A stretch of 37,313 nt of DNA from Bacteroides sp. (GTDB lineage: Bacteria > Bacteroidota > Bacteroidia > Bacteroidales > Bacteroidaceae), in the NCBI RefSeq assembly GCF_029057325.1, contig NZ_JAICZW010000028.1, forward strand, positions 1 to 37,313, in the 5' to 3' direction. Under the pieces are notes generated by a model. It saw only the letters and a list, made by a program, of their open reading frames with translations. It did not search any database and had not been told where the DNA came from. Shown one piece after another: positions 1 through 8,602 of this stretch (position 1 is its first letter; every line of letters starts with the position of its first letter). The translations under genes were made by a program, and so were the position numbers.

Positions 1-151
1 TATCTGACATTGTCTGACATTTAACCTAATATGAATCTGACAAAGTCTGACATTATCTGACATTGTCTGACATTTAACCTAATATGAATCTGACAAAGTC
101 TGACATTATCTGACATTGTCTGACATTTAATCTAATATGAATCTGACAAAT
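1..151. repeat. Left copy of 53-bp tandem repeat array (left flank of the element)
   Basis: Nearly three units of a 53-bp direct repeat are visible: a partial unit at 1-45, a full unit at 46-98 and a unit at 99-151 whose last base departs from the consensus. Each full unit begins with three 10-bp sub-repeats of the form TCTGACATTN, followed by AAYCTAATATGAATCTGACAAAG. The array runs off the left edge of the window. The same unit reappears at 26581-26683, next to the integrase gene, so the two arrays are read as one chromosomal array split by integration. No coding function is evident, since the unit length is not a multiple of three. Confidence 0.9.
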
Positions 152-1018
152 GTTACAACAAACAAAGTTTATATCCTGTATATCAATATAATAACATTTT
201 TCATATCTTATCAAAAGAACAACATAGAAACAAAATCAATAATTTAATCGATTCTCAGCTTTTCGTATTTCACTTAGTTTCATCTCTTGCACTTGGTCGC
301 ATTCAAAGTGCCTCTTAAAGTAGTTTTCCGAATATCTACTTCTCATCCGAAGAATATCGTTCAATGGCTCATCCATGAATTGTTGCAGCCAAAAGAGAAA
401 AGGACGGGCAGTGGTTTCTGTCTTACATCTTCATTGAAACTTGCATTTTCCGCAATGGTAGTTGTTTCTATAAAACCATAGGCATATGGAAAGGCAAATA
501 TGCCTACCTAAATATAGTTTACTTTGATTTAGCATATATAAGGCTAATGTACAAACTAAACTGAATTTTCTGCGCATTTCTACGATCTGGCTACTTGAAA
601 AATATACAGCCAAAAAAGAAAGAATAAAAGTTTACTGCATATTTTCTCTTTTCGCTGCAGTTTTTATGTTATATTTGCTACGATGTAAGCTAATCTGTTT
701 CACTTTCAAGAAACATCCAAATACCAATTATTCAAGTAGCAAATGAAAGGCATCTTTCAAAAGCAGGTAAGCTTATTCAATCTACCAAGATAGTCTCATA
801 TACATAGGGATTTGACTTTGATAGAACTTCGAAGAAGTTGAAAAAATGAAAATATAGCAAAAGTCACGATCAAAAATTTCTCATAAAAGCAAAGATAAAG
901 CGTCTTAAGATGCTATCAAAATATCTTTCAATTTGCCATACTATTTTTGTGTTGTTTTGGATAATCTCTCATGTCCCAGCTTGCTATTTGTATGGACACC
1001 GCTCCCGATGACGAGTGT

Positions 1019-1046
1019 CTGTCGGGGTATTAGGCTACCCCGACAG
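1019..1046. repeat. Perfect 11-bp inverted repeat, candidate oriT-like relic
   Basis: CTGTCGGGGTA and TACCCCGACAG form a perfect 11-bp stem around the 6-base loop TTAGGC. No T run follows on either side, so it does not look like an intrinsic terminator. The left arm plus loop, CGGGGTATTAGGCT, recurs at 3505-3518, where the right arm is degenerate. Recurrence inside one element suggests a functional DNA site, for example a relaxase nicking region. That assignment is a guess. Confidence 0.55.
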
Positions 1047-1167
1047 TTGCCGGGCTGTACAGCAGGCAAGATGGATCAACTTTGCAAATGGCAGATAAAT
1101 GTGAATCGTCGCAAGCGTGTCTGTCGATATTAACCAATCTCAAATCCGACCAATATAAGTGGTGGGT

Positions 1168-1217
1168 GGATAATTATAGTGGCTGTTGGGGGACATGAAT
1201 AGCCACCATAATTATCC
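1168..1217. repeat. 17-bp inverted repeat with one mismatch
   Basis: The arms 1168-1184 and 1201-1217 pair over 17 positions with a single A-C mismatch, around a 16-base loop rich in G. It lies about 120 bases to the right of the hairpin at 1019-1046 and about 110 bases upstream of the promoter of the ATPase gene. There is no trailing T run. It may be a protein-binding or plasmid-type recognition site, or a folded leader. Its role is unknown. Confidence 0.5.
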
Positions 1218-1330
1218 CCTTATATACGCGGCAATTTGATGGAATATGCTATTGCAAAGTTAAAAACAGCGGAGATTGTCGGAATGGGTGCAAAATATTT
1301 AGCGCAAATTGACAAAATACACACAAAACA

Positions 1331-1362
1331 TTTGGCGGATACCGGCAAAAACACTATATTTG
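1331..1362 (+). promoter_or_regulatory. Bacteroides-type promoter of the DUF4143 ATPase gene
   Basis: TTTG at 1331-1334, a 20-base spacer, then TATATTTG at 1355-1362 matches the Bacteroides vegetative promoter (TTTG, 19-21 bases, TAnnTTTG). Transcription would start near 1369, only about 12 bases before the ATG at 1381. This decides the start codon, because the longer in-frame start at 1309 lies upstream of the promoter. Confidence 0.7.
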
Positions 1363-1380
1363 CGCTATATATCAACGGAT

Positions 1381-2727
1381 ATGGAGAAAGATACTATATT
1401 GTTCAAGCGTAAGATGTACGACCGATTGCTCAAATGGAAGAGGGAGCGGAACGGAGAGTCCGCAATTCTCATACAAGGAGCAAGACGAATCGGAAAGTCC
1501 ACACTTGCAGAAGAGTTTGCCCGAAATGAGTATGAGTCCTACATTCTCATCGACTTCGCCATTGCACCGGCAGAAGTGCAGGAGCTTTTTAATGATATAT
1601 CAGACTTGAACTATATATTTCTTCGGCTGCAACTTATCTATCGGGTGCAGTTGATTGAGCGCAAGTCGGTAATCATATTCGATGAGATACAAAAGGCTCC
1701 TTTGGCTCGTCAGGCTATCAAACATTTGGTTAAAGACCGTCGATACGACTATATCGAAACCGGCTCACTCATTACCGTTCACAAAAGCAGTCAGGATATC
1801 CTGCTGCCGAGCGAGGAGACGCGGATCGATATGTTTCCTATGGACTATGAGGAATTTCGATGGGCGTTGGGCGATACCGCCACGATACCGTTGCTGCGCA
1901 CGGCATTTGAAAAACGAATACCGTTAGGCGATGCCGTTCATCGGAGAATGATGCGCGATTTCCGCTTGTATATGCTGGTTGGAGGTATGCCTAAAGCCGT
2001 AGCAGAATATATCAAGACGAATAATCTCGGAGCGGTAGATTTAGTAAAGCGGGATATTGTCTCGCTGTACGAGGAGGATTTTTGGAAGTTGGATAATACG
2101 GGCAGAGCCACCGCATTGTACGATGCCATACCTGCACAGTTAAGTAAGAATGCTTCGCGCTATCAAATAGCATCGGCTATACCTGGCGAAAGAGCAGAGC
2201 GGGTTGCAGGCATAGTCAAAATGATGAATAATTTCATGTCTGCAAATGTTGCATATCATTCCAATGATCCGAATGTCGGGTTAGCTCTTACAATGGATAA
2301 TGAACGCTTTAAGATATATGCATCCGATACCGGAATGTTTGTAACACTGGCTTTCAAGGACAAGGACTTTACGGATAACATTATTTATGAAAAACTGCTG
2401 AACGACAAACTCAGCGCTAACTTAGGCTATGTTTATGAGAATGTTATAGCCCAAATGTTGAGATCTGCCGGCAAGCAGTTGTTTTATCATACGATACCGA
2501 CCCCGGATGGAAAGAAATACTATGAAATAGATTTCTTGATAGCAGACGAACATAAAATATCGCCGATTGAAGTGAAGTCATCCGGCTATAAATCACATAC
2601 CTCGTTGGATGTTTTCTGTGATAAGTTCTCCAACCGCGTGCAGAACAGGTATGTTATCTACACGAAAGACCTGAAACGCGAGCAAGGAATTGACTATATC
2701 CCCGTATATATGACGATGTTTTTGTGA
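1381..2727 (+). CDS. AAA+ ATPase with C-terminal DUF4143 domain
   Basis: A 448-residue P-loop ATPase of the widespread ATP-binding protein/DUF4143 family. The Walker A motif GARRIGKST is at residues 33-41 and Walker B VIIFDE ends at D101-E102. The segment ETGSLITVHK fits a sensor region. The C-terminal part, with PIEVKSSGYKSHTSL, resembles the PD-(D/E)XK-like end of DUF4143 proteins. The cellular role of this family is unsettled; many members sit in accessory regions and are suspected of defence or DNA-related work. The start was chosen at the ATG right after a good promoter (1331-1362). It stands alone on the plus strand. Confidence 0.85.
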   Translation: MEKDTILFKRKMYDRLLKWKRERNGESAILIQGARRIGKSTLAEEFARNEYESYILIDFAIAPAEVQELFNDISDLNYIFLRLQLIYRVQLIERKSVIIFDEIQKAPLARQAIKHLVKDRRYDYIETGSLITVHKSSQDILLPSEETRIDMFPMDYEEFRWALGDTATIPLLRTAFEKRIPLGDAVHRRMMRDFRLYMLVGGMPKAVAEYIKTNNLGAVDLVKRDIVSLYEEDFWKLDNTGRATALYDAIPAQLSKNASRYQIASAIPGERAERVAGIVKMMNNFMSANVAYHSNDPNVGLALTMDNERFKIYASDTGMFVTLAFKDKDFTDNIIYEKLLNDKLSANLGYVYENVIAQMLRSAGKQLFYHTIPTPDGKKYYEIDFLIADEHKISPIEVKSSGYKSHTSLDVFCDKFSNRVQNRYVIYTKDLKREQGIDYIPVYMTMFL

Positions 2728-2747
2728 TTTTAACAATAACGCATTGA

Positions 2748-2915
2748 GTTATAGGTAAGACAGACAATAAGAAATATCTGCATATATTACAGTTCTATAA
2801 GAATTATCGAGGCGATATAGCAAACCCTAAATCAGAGTTATACAAACTCAAAAAAGAGTTTGATGAATCAATGAAGCATAGTTCATACAGCAATTATAAG
2901 AAAAGTAATTATTAA
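2748..2915 (+). pseudogene. 3' fragment of an unidentified gene
   Basis: An open frame of 55 codons with no start codon at its 5' end, closed by TAA two bases before the ATG of the next gene. The translation (ending in YSNYKKSNY) is lysine- and tyrosine-rich, with a plausible helical segment LYKLKKEFDESM. Tight spacing to the following gene is what one sees inside an operon, so this is probably the tail of a former upstream partner whose 5' part was lost. No family is recognised. Confidence 0.35.
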
Positions 2916-2917
2916 TT

Positions 2918-3259
2918 ATGGAAATAAAAGATTTTTCTGATGCAATAATTAAAGTTGCATCAATTAATGATGACCGCATAAAGGCTTGGGATGATTTTGA
3001 GAAAGGAATGGCGTTGTATGATAAAATACGCCGCATATTAAGTATTAGAAATCAATATCAGGCAATCGCCAATTGGCTCTTTTGGGATGAATTTACCAAA
3101 GGCTATTACACGCCGGAAGATAGTGCATTAGGAAAGAGCTGCCTTGACGGAATTGCTATTTGCAACCAAGAATTGAATGCAATATGTGGCAAAGCTATCA
3201 CAGACAAAGTGCAGTCAGAAATTTTATCAATATTATTCCATCGTAAAGATGTAAAGTAA
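2918..3259 (+). CDS. Small hypothetical protein, 113 aa
   Basis: Encodes a soluble, mildly acidic protein with no signal peptide or membrane segment and no motif I recognise. Composition is typical of a real Bacteroidales protein, with many Ile, Asp and Lys residues and helix-forming stretches around AWDDFEKGMALYDKIRRIL. It begins two bases after the stop of the upstream fragment (2748-2915), which suggests the pair was once co-transcribed. An immunity protein or antitoxin left from a broken pair is possible but unproven. Confidence 0.55.
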   Translation: MEIKDFSDAIIKVASINDDRIKAWDDFEKGMALYDKIRRILSIRNQYQAIANWLFWDEFTKGYYTPEDSALGKSCLDGIAICNQELNAICGKAITDKVQSEILSILFHRKDVK

Positions 3260-3289
3260 ACGGAGTCGGGAATCATCCCAACATTAAAA

Positions 3290-3886
3290 AACGGACATTA
3301 TTTCACATCAAAAATTGTCTGGCAGAATTGTGATTTGGACTTTCTTATTTCTGACCATGGTTCATATCTTATGCCATAGAAACGACATATAACCTTTGTC
3401 GCTTTTAGTCGGAGTTTGCCACTTCCGCGTCGAGATTCAACAGCGACAAAAGACTCTCTCTGCTTGCAGTGGGATAGGCAATTTGCACGACGGCGCAAGC
3501 CGACCGGGGTATTAGGCTCCCCCCCCCGAAAAGAATTTCGTGGACAACAGGCTCGTTGATTTGTTTTCCGTGAATGGCAAAGTTCTTATATCGAAATAGG
3601 AATATAATAATCTTCATTATACAACTTTGTTCCTTTTTTTAGAATCATCAGATTGCATTTATTTACCATCAACTATCTCACTACTTTTACTAGCCAAATT
3701 ACGCAGATAAAGTAGTAGCCTAAAGCAATAAACAAACATTGAGTTATTACCTTATTTTTGAATTATACAAAAGAAAAGGTAGAAACTCAACGGACAAAAT
3801 TGGCTTTACAATCGTAAAAGACTTTTGGAAAAAGACAGCAGCAAGTCAGAGTTCGAAACTGGAATTCCGGGGTTCAGAAGACATAC
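3290..3886. other. Gene-less stretch with a degenerate copy of the left-end hairpin motif
   Basis: No convincing gene. CGGGGTATTAGGCT (3505-3518) repeats the arm and loop of the hairpin at 1019-1046, but the second arm has become a run of C (3519-3527), so the stem is only partly formed. Short open frames on the minus strand across 3298-3617 look like decayed coding sequence and are not annotated. Bases 3620-3880 are AT-rich and featureless. Read as the eroded backbone of a once-mobile element. Confidence 0.45.
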
Positions 3887-3925
3887 AAAAGCACTATGTA
3901 CGGTTTGATCCAACATAGTGCTTTT
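3887..3925. terminator. Bidirectional intrinsic terminator
   Basis: A perfect 13-bp inverted repeat, AAAAGCACTATGT (3887-3899) and ACATAGTGCTTTT (3913-3925), with a 13-base loop. The A tract on one side and T tract on the other make it usable from both strands. It lies 23 bases beyond the stop of the minus-strand gene at 3949 and most likely ends that transcript. Confidence 0.75.
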
Positions 3926-3948
3926 CCCTTTTGCGAGAGATTCCTGCT

Positions 3949-4709
3949 TTATAGTTTCAGTTCCTTGATGACTCTTTTTATTCCGTAGGCAACCGCTGTC
4001 TTGTTGTTCCTGACAGCGGAAAGAGCAGACGAAAGATTGGATGCGGTAATAAACCGTGTACCGTCCTTGGATAGCAAAAACCTCCCTTTGTCGAGAACGG
4101 ACTGCCAGCGGGATTGGATGAACGAGTTTTCGAGAAGTGCATCGAAAAGGATAGCCACATGGCGAAGATTGTTCACCCGGAGATGAAAGCCCTCTTTGCA
4201 GGAAAAGAGAGCCTCCATATCCTCGATGCGGAGCATAGAAACGCAAAACAGATGATAAGTATTGGCACAAGACACAATACCTGTCATCTGTTCTTGAGTG
4301 AAATTGCAGCCGAAAGAAAGCGGTGGAGCATCTGTCACCTTATCGGTGTGATGCACGACCGGTGTCGGCAACGGTTCCGACCTGTCATACTGCCTTCGCA
4401 ACTCCATGCACTCCTCAAAAGAGAAATGTGATGTTGTAAAGAGCGGTTGGATAAGGTGGGTGCATTCAGTTAGCAGCCCTTTGACGATGTGGATGTTCAT
4501 TTCGTGGCAGTTCCGGCAAACGGCACTATCGCAATTGATGTACCGGTGACTGTTGATGAAATCATCCACAATCACATTTTGGAGATAGAGTTCTCTCGCT
4601 TCGGAGAGTAACTCGAATAGTTCTTCCGCTATATCCTGTTCAGTAGCGAAGTGGGTCAGGTGTTGCTTCCCTTCAAAAAAAGAGAAGACTTTTTGAGTTG
4701 TTCTTTCAT
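3949..4709 (-). pseudogene. Unknown Bacteroidales protein, frameshifted at a poly-T tract
   Basis: The main open frame (208 residues if begun at a GTG at 4575) continues upstream without a start codon to about 4680. An ATG at 4709 opens MKEQLKKSSLF but meets a stop after 17 codons. The two frames are joined exactly if the seven-T tract (A7 on the plus strand, 4675-4681) had one more T, giving about 253 residues. So the gene is either a slippage mutant, a phase-variable gene or a sequencing error. The intact part ends in SALSAVRNNKTAVAYGIKRVIKEL and contains several Cys and His residues but no clear zinc motif. The family resembles unnamed proteins of Bacteroidales mobile elements; no function is known to me. 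Confidence 0.65.
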
Positions 4710-4789
4710 GTTAATTTATTTATGAATTTATATTTGAGTAAGTCTCATATTACAAAAGAGAGCATCATAAATGTTATTTGTTCCCTTAT

Positions 4790-5584
4790 TTAGATTCTCG
4801 ATGTTTGCTTTTTAACTCTATCTACCAACAAGATACTCGCCTCATACAGTAACCACATCGGCAACGCCACGAGCGAGAGCGTGAACACGTCCGAAGTCGG
4901 CGTGATGATGGCTGCTACCACGAGAATAATCACGATGGCATGTTTCCGATAGCGACGCATGAAGTCGGCGGAGAGGAAACCCAATTTGGCAAACAGCCAG
5001 GATAAAATCGGTATCTCGAACACGATACCCATTGACAGGCACATCAGCACGAGGGTCGAGATATAGGAATCGAGCGTAATCAGATTGGCGACCTCCCCGC
5101 TGACCTGATACGTGCCTAAGAATCGAAACGTCAGCGGAAAAATCAGGAAATAGCTAACCAATACTCCGACTACGAACATCGCGTAACCTCCGCCGACTAC
5201 CCGCACGACATATTTCCGCTCATTGGCATACATAGCCGGAGATACGAATCTGAACAACTGGTAGAGGATGTAGGGCGACGCACAAAGCACGCCGGCACAC
5301 AATGCCGTCTTCATGTGGATGATGAATTGCTGCGCCAGTCCAGTGTTGATGAGCTGCACGGCAAAACTTCCGGTTTCACCGCCAGCCAATGCAGCAATTC
5401 GGTTGAAAAGGCGATATATGATAAAACCGTCGTTCTTCGGAGCGAGGACAACGGCAAATAGCTCCTCCTTAAAACAAAAGGCGGCGATACCGAACACGAC
5501 GGCTACGGCTACGATTTTGACAATCGCCGCCCGCAGCACGTCGAGATGTTCCCAGAAAGATTGTTTGTCCGTACTCGCCACCAT
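4790..5584 (-). CDS. tatC: Twin-arginine translocase subunit TatC
   Basis: TatC is the multispanning inner-membrane receptor that binds twin-arginine signal peptides and recruits TatA for export of folded proteins. The 264-residue product has about six hydrophobic segments (roughly 20-38, 94-115, 128-150, 175-198, 214-230, 236-253). It keeps the N-terminal FWEHLDVLR motif (10-18), the NER loop motif (E122) and FEIP (189-192), all typical of functional TatC. Its ATG lies two bases after the tatA stop. It is the last gene of the long minus-strand operon, which also encodes a Tat substrate, suggesting a dedicated exporter. An unlinked host Tat system cannot be excluded. Confidence 0.95.
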   Translation of the reverse strand: MVASTDKQSFWEHLDVLRAAIVKIVAVAVVFGIAAFCFKEELFAVVLAPKNDGFIIYRLFNRIAALAGGETGSFAVQLINTGLAQQFIIHMKTALCAGVLCASPYILYQLFRFVSPAMYANERKYVVRVVGGGYAMFVVGVLVSYFLIFPLTFRFLGTYQVSGEVANLITLDSYISTLVLMCLSMGIVFEIPILSWLFAKLGFLSADFMRRYRKHAIVIILVVAAIITPTSDVFTLSLVALPMWLLYEASILLVDRVKKQTSRI

Positions 5585-5586
5585 CC

Positions 5587-5766
5587 CTACGGTTCATTCT
5601 CAATTTCTTTTTCCATATTGTGCATTCCTTCCTTGAACGAACGCACTCCCTTGCCGAGACCTTTCATCAGTTCGGGAATCTTCTTGCCGCCGAAGAACAG
5701 CAACACGACCAACGCGATCAGCAGCACTTCCTGCATGCTCAGACCGCCAATAAATAAAGGTGTCAT
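5587..5766 (-). CDS. tatA: Twin-arginine translocase subunit TatA
   Basis: A 59-residue TatA/E-type protein: a short N-terminal segment, one membrane helix (about residues 11-25, [14 protein letters not shown]), the FGG hinge, then the amphipathic helix [17 protein letters not shown] and a charged tail. This matches the TatA plan, although it is shorter than most. TatA oligomers form or loosen the membrane passage once TatC has bound cargo. The gene lies two bases upstream of tatC and two bases downstream of the ECF-like gene, so it is clearly co-transcribed. No TatB-like gene is seen, so the system would be of the minimal TatAC type. Confidence 0.92.
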   Translation of the reverse strand: MTPLFIGGLSMQEVLLIALVVLLFFGGKKIPELMKGLGKGVRSFKEGMHNMEKEIENEP

Positions 5767-5768
5767 AA

Positions 5769-6278
5769 CTACTTGCGAATTATATGGTTAATAAATAGCC
5801 AGCCTCCAAATACTTGTAGAAGCATACCAGGTATGCCTATGCGGAAATCCTGAATGGCAAGATAAAAATTACCTTTCATAATCCATTCTCCCAACGTACC
5901 AATGATTTGATAAGCCAGCACCACGATCAGCAGCATCCATAAGGGGGCTTTTTTGAAACGGGTAGCAACGATTCCAGCCAAAACAGCCAGTAATACCGAC
6001 TTTAACAAAATCGCAGGTAAACCGCTGACGGCCGGCATACCAAATAACAAGGAATTTATCAGAGGCGAAGCGATGGCTGTAAGAAGTCCCACTCTCCAAC
6101 CGTATTTATACGCTCCTATGAGGGTGAAGAAATAGATGGGCAGCCAAGTTATGCCACCTTGCGGTATGAGATGAAAAAGCTGGGGAACAATAATATTGCC
6201 CAAAACGAATAACGAAGTTGCCAAATAAGTTCTCACATTATCATATTCCAATGAATAGAGTTTTACAGTTGTTTGCAT
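5769..6278 (-). CDS. ECF transporter S component-like membrane protein
   Basis: A 169-residue, very hydrophobic protein with five to six predicted helices. It fits the size and pattern of the substrate-binding (S) subunits of energy-coupling-factor importers, which capture vitamins, metal chelates or precursors at the inner membrane. The signs are [24 protein letters not shown], glycine-rich helices and a basic C-terminus. No A/A' ATPase or T subunit is encoded nearby, so it would rely on a shared host module or act alone. It directly follows the TonB-dependent receptor (22-base gap), suggesting that both handle the same compound. The S-component assignment is by overall pattern; ligand unknown. 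Confidence 0.65.
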   Translation of the reverse strand: MQTTVKLYSLEYDNVRTYLATSLFVLGNIIVPQLFHLIPQGGITWLPIYFFTLIGAYKYGWRVGLLTAIASPLINSLLFGMPAVSGLPAILLKSVLLAVLAGIVATRFKKAPLWMLLIVVLAYQIIGTLGEWIMKGNFYLAIQDFRIGIPGMLLQVFGGWLFINHIIRK

Positions 6279-6300
6279 AATGATTTATCGCTTTTAAGAA

Positions 6301-8199
6301 TTAAAGATGAATGTTTATACCACCCATAACCGTTGCTCTCGGCATGGGATAACCGGCGTTTATCTCGTATTTTTGAGCCAATAGATTCTCACCGCGTACC
6401 CACAGGCTAAGCCATTTGGTTGCAGAGAACTGTCCGCGCAGGTTCCATAACACAAATTTTTCCGTAACGGGATTTTTTCCAACAGAAATATAAAGTCCGG
6501 CAATGTATTGGATACCGGTGGAAACGCTCCAACGTCCTTTGATGAAATTACCTCCAGCGTAGAGTTTGTGTTCAGGAGCGGCAATCACCGGGTTCTCCAT
6601 GTGCAGGAAACTGTAGTTCGCATCTACGGACCAATCCTTGTTGATACGATAAGCGGCCAGCAATTCTATGCCGGCATTTTCTATTTTTCCAGAGTTTTGA
6701 TTCAGCATACCCGACCCATTGGGATTAGGCAAAGCCATAATCAGGTTCTTTCCATCGATGTAGAAAACATTTACACCGTAGTTTAACCGACCGCTCAGCA
6801 GTGTTTGTGATATAGCTATTTCATAGTTCCACATTGATTCAGGCTTCAAGTCTGGATTCTGTGGCGGAAACATATACATTTCTCGAAGAATCGGGTAACG
6901 AAAACCTTTTGTTGCCGAAGCCTTCAAATCAATTGAATGTGAAAGATGGAAAGCAAGACCAGCTTGTGGCACCCATTCCGTACCGGCTCTTGAATGATTG
7001 TCTATGCGAAGCCCTGCGTTTAAGGTCAACCATTTGCCGATGTCCTGACGGAAGTCCACATATCCGGCAATTTCATCTTCATGTTTGTCAACCAAACCAC
7101 TGCGAGTTTCGGCATTTTCCCCCGATACATAGTCTGTCCACGCCTGACCACCATACCTGAACCAGTCGAAGCCGAATGTGATACGGTTTCCCTTGAAAAA
7201 CTGTGTGCTTTGATAGAGCGACACACCCATCATGTTGTCGCGTGAATTGAAACGTCCGTCCTGCGAAGTTTCACCTGCGCTTGGAGTATAGCCGTCATTT
7301 ATCCAATGATTGCCCCAATTATAGAAGAAACTGGCCGCTCCTGAAGTCTTCTCGTAATGATTAGTCACGGCAAAAGAAGACACCCCTCGTGTGATACGCT
7401 GGTAGCCGTCAACGAGCGGAGCCGATACCGGTCCAGGATAGGAAGCGTTGAAATGCGTCACGTTTACATCAGCATACACATTCCAGTTGTCTGTTATGTC
7501 ATAGCCCAGCTTGGCATATCCCCCGTACTGTTCAAACCCCATATCATTACGGTGTCCGTCAGTACGGTTATACGATCCACTGATAACAGAAGAAAACCGC
7601 CCTTTCCGAACCATATTGGTCAGTTCAGTTTCGAGCGTATTGTACGAGCCGTATCCCGCATGAAGGTTGGTGCGTACTCCGTCTTCGAGCATTTTTCTGG
7701 TCACGATATTTACCACACCACCCATCGCATTCGAACCGTATAATACGGAGGCCGGACCTCTTAGGATTTCAACCTTATCTGCCAATAAAGACTGGTAAGC
7801 ATCAGCAATAGGGTGTCCGAAAATGCCGGCATATTGAGGATGCCCGTCTATCAGCACCATCATCCGTGCCGTACCGCCGGAAAGTCCTCGAAGAGAAATT
7901 CCTCCTGCTGCGCCACCAGATACACCAAACCCCATTATGCCACGTGCAGTAGTGAAAAGTCCCGGTGTATTTTCGGTAAGTACAGGCAACAATGAAGGCT
8001 GCATGGATTGTTCTATTTTCTTGCGGTTTACAACGGAAACTGTCTGCGACAAATGCCGTACATCCGTGGCATGACGAGTTCCAGTAACCACTACTTCATC
8101 AATCGTGTACAAATGCGTGCTGTCCTTTGCCTCCTGTGCTTGGCCTTTTGTCGCGACAAACGAGGCTGCACACAACATAATACTTATATTCTTATTCAT
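6301..8199 (-). CDS. TonB-dependent outer-membrane receptor (BtuB/FepA/CirA-like)
   Basis: A 632-residue receptor with a signal peptide (cleavage probably after the GQAQ region near residue 21), a TonB box-like IDEVVVTG (33-40), a plug domain with LRGLSGGTARMMVLIDG, EILRGPASVLYGSNAMGGVVNIVT, and a C-terminal beta-barrel ending in a hydrophobic strand. It lacks the N-terminal CarboxypepD_reg-like domain and SusD partner of glycan (SusC) systems, so a small ligand such as a cobamide, siderophore, haem or similar molecule is more likely. Its start overlaps the end of the DUF1893 gene by 8 bases, implying translational coupling. It is followed by the ECF-like gene. Ligand not predictable from sequence alone. 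Confidence 0.92.
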   Translation of the reverse strand: MNKNISIMLCAASFVATKGQAQEAKDSTHLYTIDEVVVTGTRHATDVRHLSQTVSVVNRKKIEQSMQPSLLPVLTENTPGLFTTARGIMGFGVSGGAAGGISLRGLSGGTARMMVLIDGHPQYAGIFGHPIADAYQSLLADKVEILRGPASVLYGSNAMGGVVNIVTRKMLEDGVRTNLHAGYGSYNTLETELTNMVRKGRFSSVISGSYNRTDGHRNDMGFEQYGGYAKLGYDITDNWNVYADVNVTHFNASYPGPVSAPLVDGYQRITRGVSSFAVTNHYEKTSGAASFFYNWGNHWINDGYTPSAGETSQDGRFNSRDNMMGVSLYQSTQFFKGNRITFGFDWFRYGGQAWTDYVSGENAETRSGLVDKHEDEIAGYVDFRQDIGKWLTLNAGLRIDNHSRAGTEWVPQAGLAFHLSHSIDLKASATKGFRYPILREMYMFPPQNPDLKPESMWNYEIAISQTLLSGRLNYGVNVFYIDGKNLIMALPNPNGSGMLNQNSGKIENAGIELLAAYRINKDWSVDANYSFLHMENPVIAAPEHKLYAGGNFIKGRWSVSTGIQYIAGLYISVGKNPVTEKFVLWNLRGQFSATKWLSLWVRGENLLAQKYEINAGYPMPRATVMGGINIHL

Positions 8200-8602
8200 C
8201 TTTTTTCATAAAATCATTGATTAACGGCAAGCATTCTTCAGCCGTTTTACAATTTCTGCAAAGAATTTCCACGGGGCAAATACCATCGCCTGCGCGATTG
8301 ACTATATAAGGCACTTTTTGGCCGAAGCACACTTTTACAGGGCTTCCATGAAACAAATCGAGAGCTGATTCGCTGATAATATCCGCATAAAGTTCTGCCG
8401 CATGACCGAGAATAACAAGTGCGGCTGCACCTTTGCCGATCACTTTATCGGCAATGGACGCTCCGTCTAAAAATCCCGGATCATTGCTCCATAGGTCGTA
8501 TAAATCAGCAATCCCCCGCCCGTCAAAAGTGCAAATATCCCCATTTGCTACTACAAGCGAGTGATTGCCACAGTGCAGGAGATTCGTCAGATCTTCCATC
8601 AT
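8192..8602 (-). CDS. DUF1893 family protein
   Basis: A 136-residue soluble protein matching the DUF1893 pattern: an N-terminal strand region SLVVANGDICTFDGRGIADLYDL, the segment ADKVIGKGAAALVILGHAAELYADIISE, and VPYIVNRAGDGICPVE near the C-terminus, with conserved cysteines (CPVEILCRNC). Function is unknown; the family is structurally reminiscent of cytidine deaminase-like folds in some annotations, which I treat with caution. The ATG at 8602 overlaps the stop of the upstream Tat reductase gene (ATGA), and its own end overlaps the TonB receptor gene. An in-frame start at 8692 would lie deep in the upstream gene and is rejected. Confidence 0.85.
   Translation of the reverse strand: MMEDLTNLLHCGNHSLVVANGDICTFDGRGIADLYDLWSNDPGFLDGASIADKVIGKGAAALVILGHAAELYADIISESALDLFHGSPVKVCFGQKVPYIVNRAGDGICPVEILCRNCKTAEECLPLINDFMKKDE

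Larger units (their letters stand above)
152..1330. other. Gene-less left end of the element with two hairpins
   Basis: About 1.2 kb without a convincing gene. The few short open frames have no family resemblance, no promoter context and stop-rich surroundings. The first 700 bases are very AT-rich. Two strong inverted repeats (1019-1046 and 1168-1217, listed separately) stand out. The stretch could hold a decayed transfer origin or regulatory DNA of the integrated element, but nothing here proves it. Confidence 0.5.

Noticed and set aside
1..151. The repeats at the left edge looked at first like a CRISPR array.
   Set aside because: Units are contiguous tandem copies with no unique spacers, and no cas genes are present.
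1019..1046. The perfect hairpin was considered as an intrinsic terminator.
   Set aside because: No T run follows on either strand and no gene ends nearby.
6301..8199. The TonB receptor was considered as a SusC-type glycan importer.
   Set aside because: It is only 632 residues, lacks the N-terminal carboxypeptidase-like domain and has no SusD partner.
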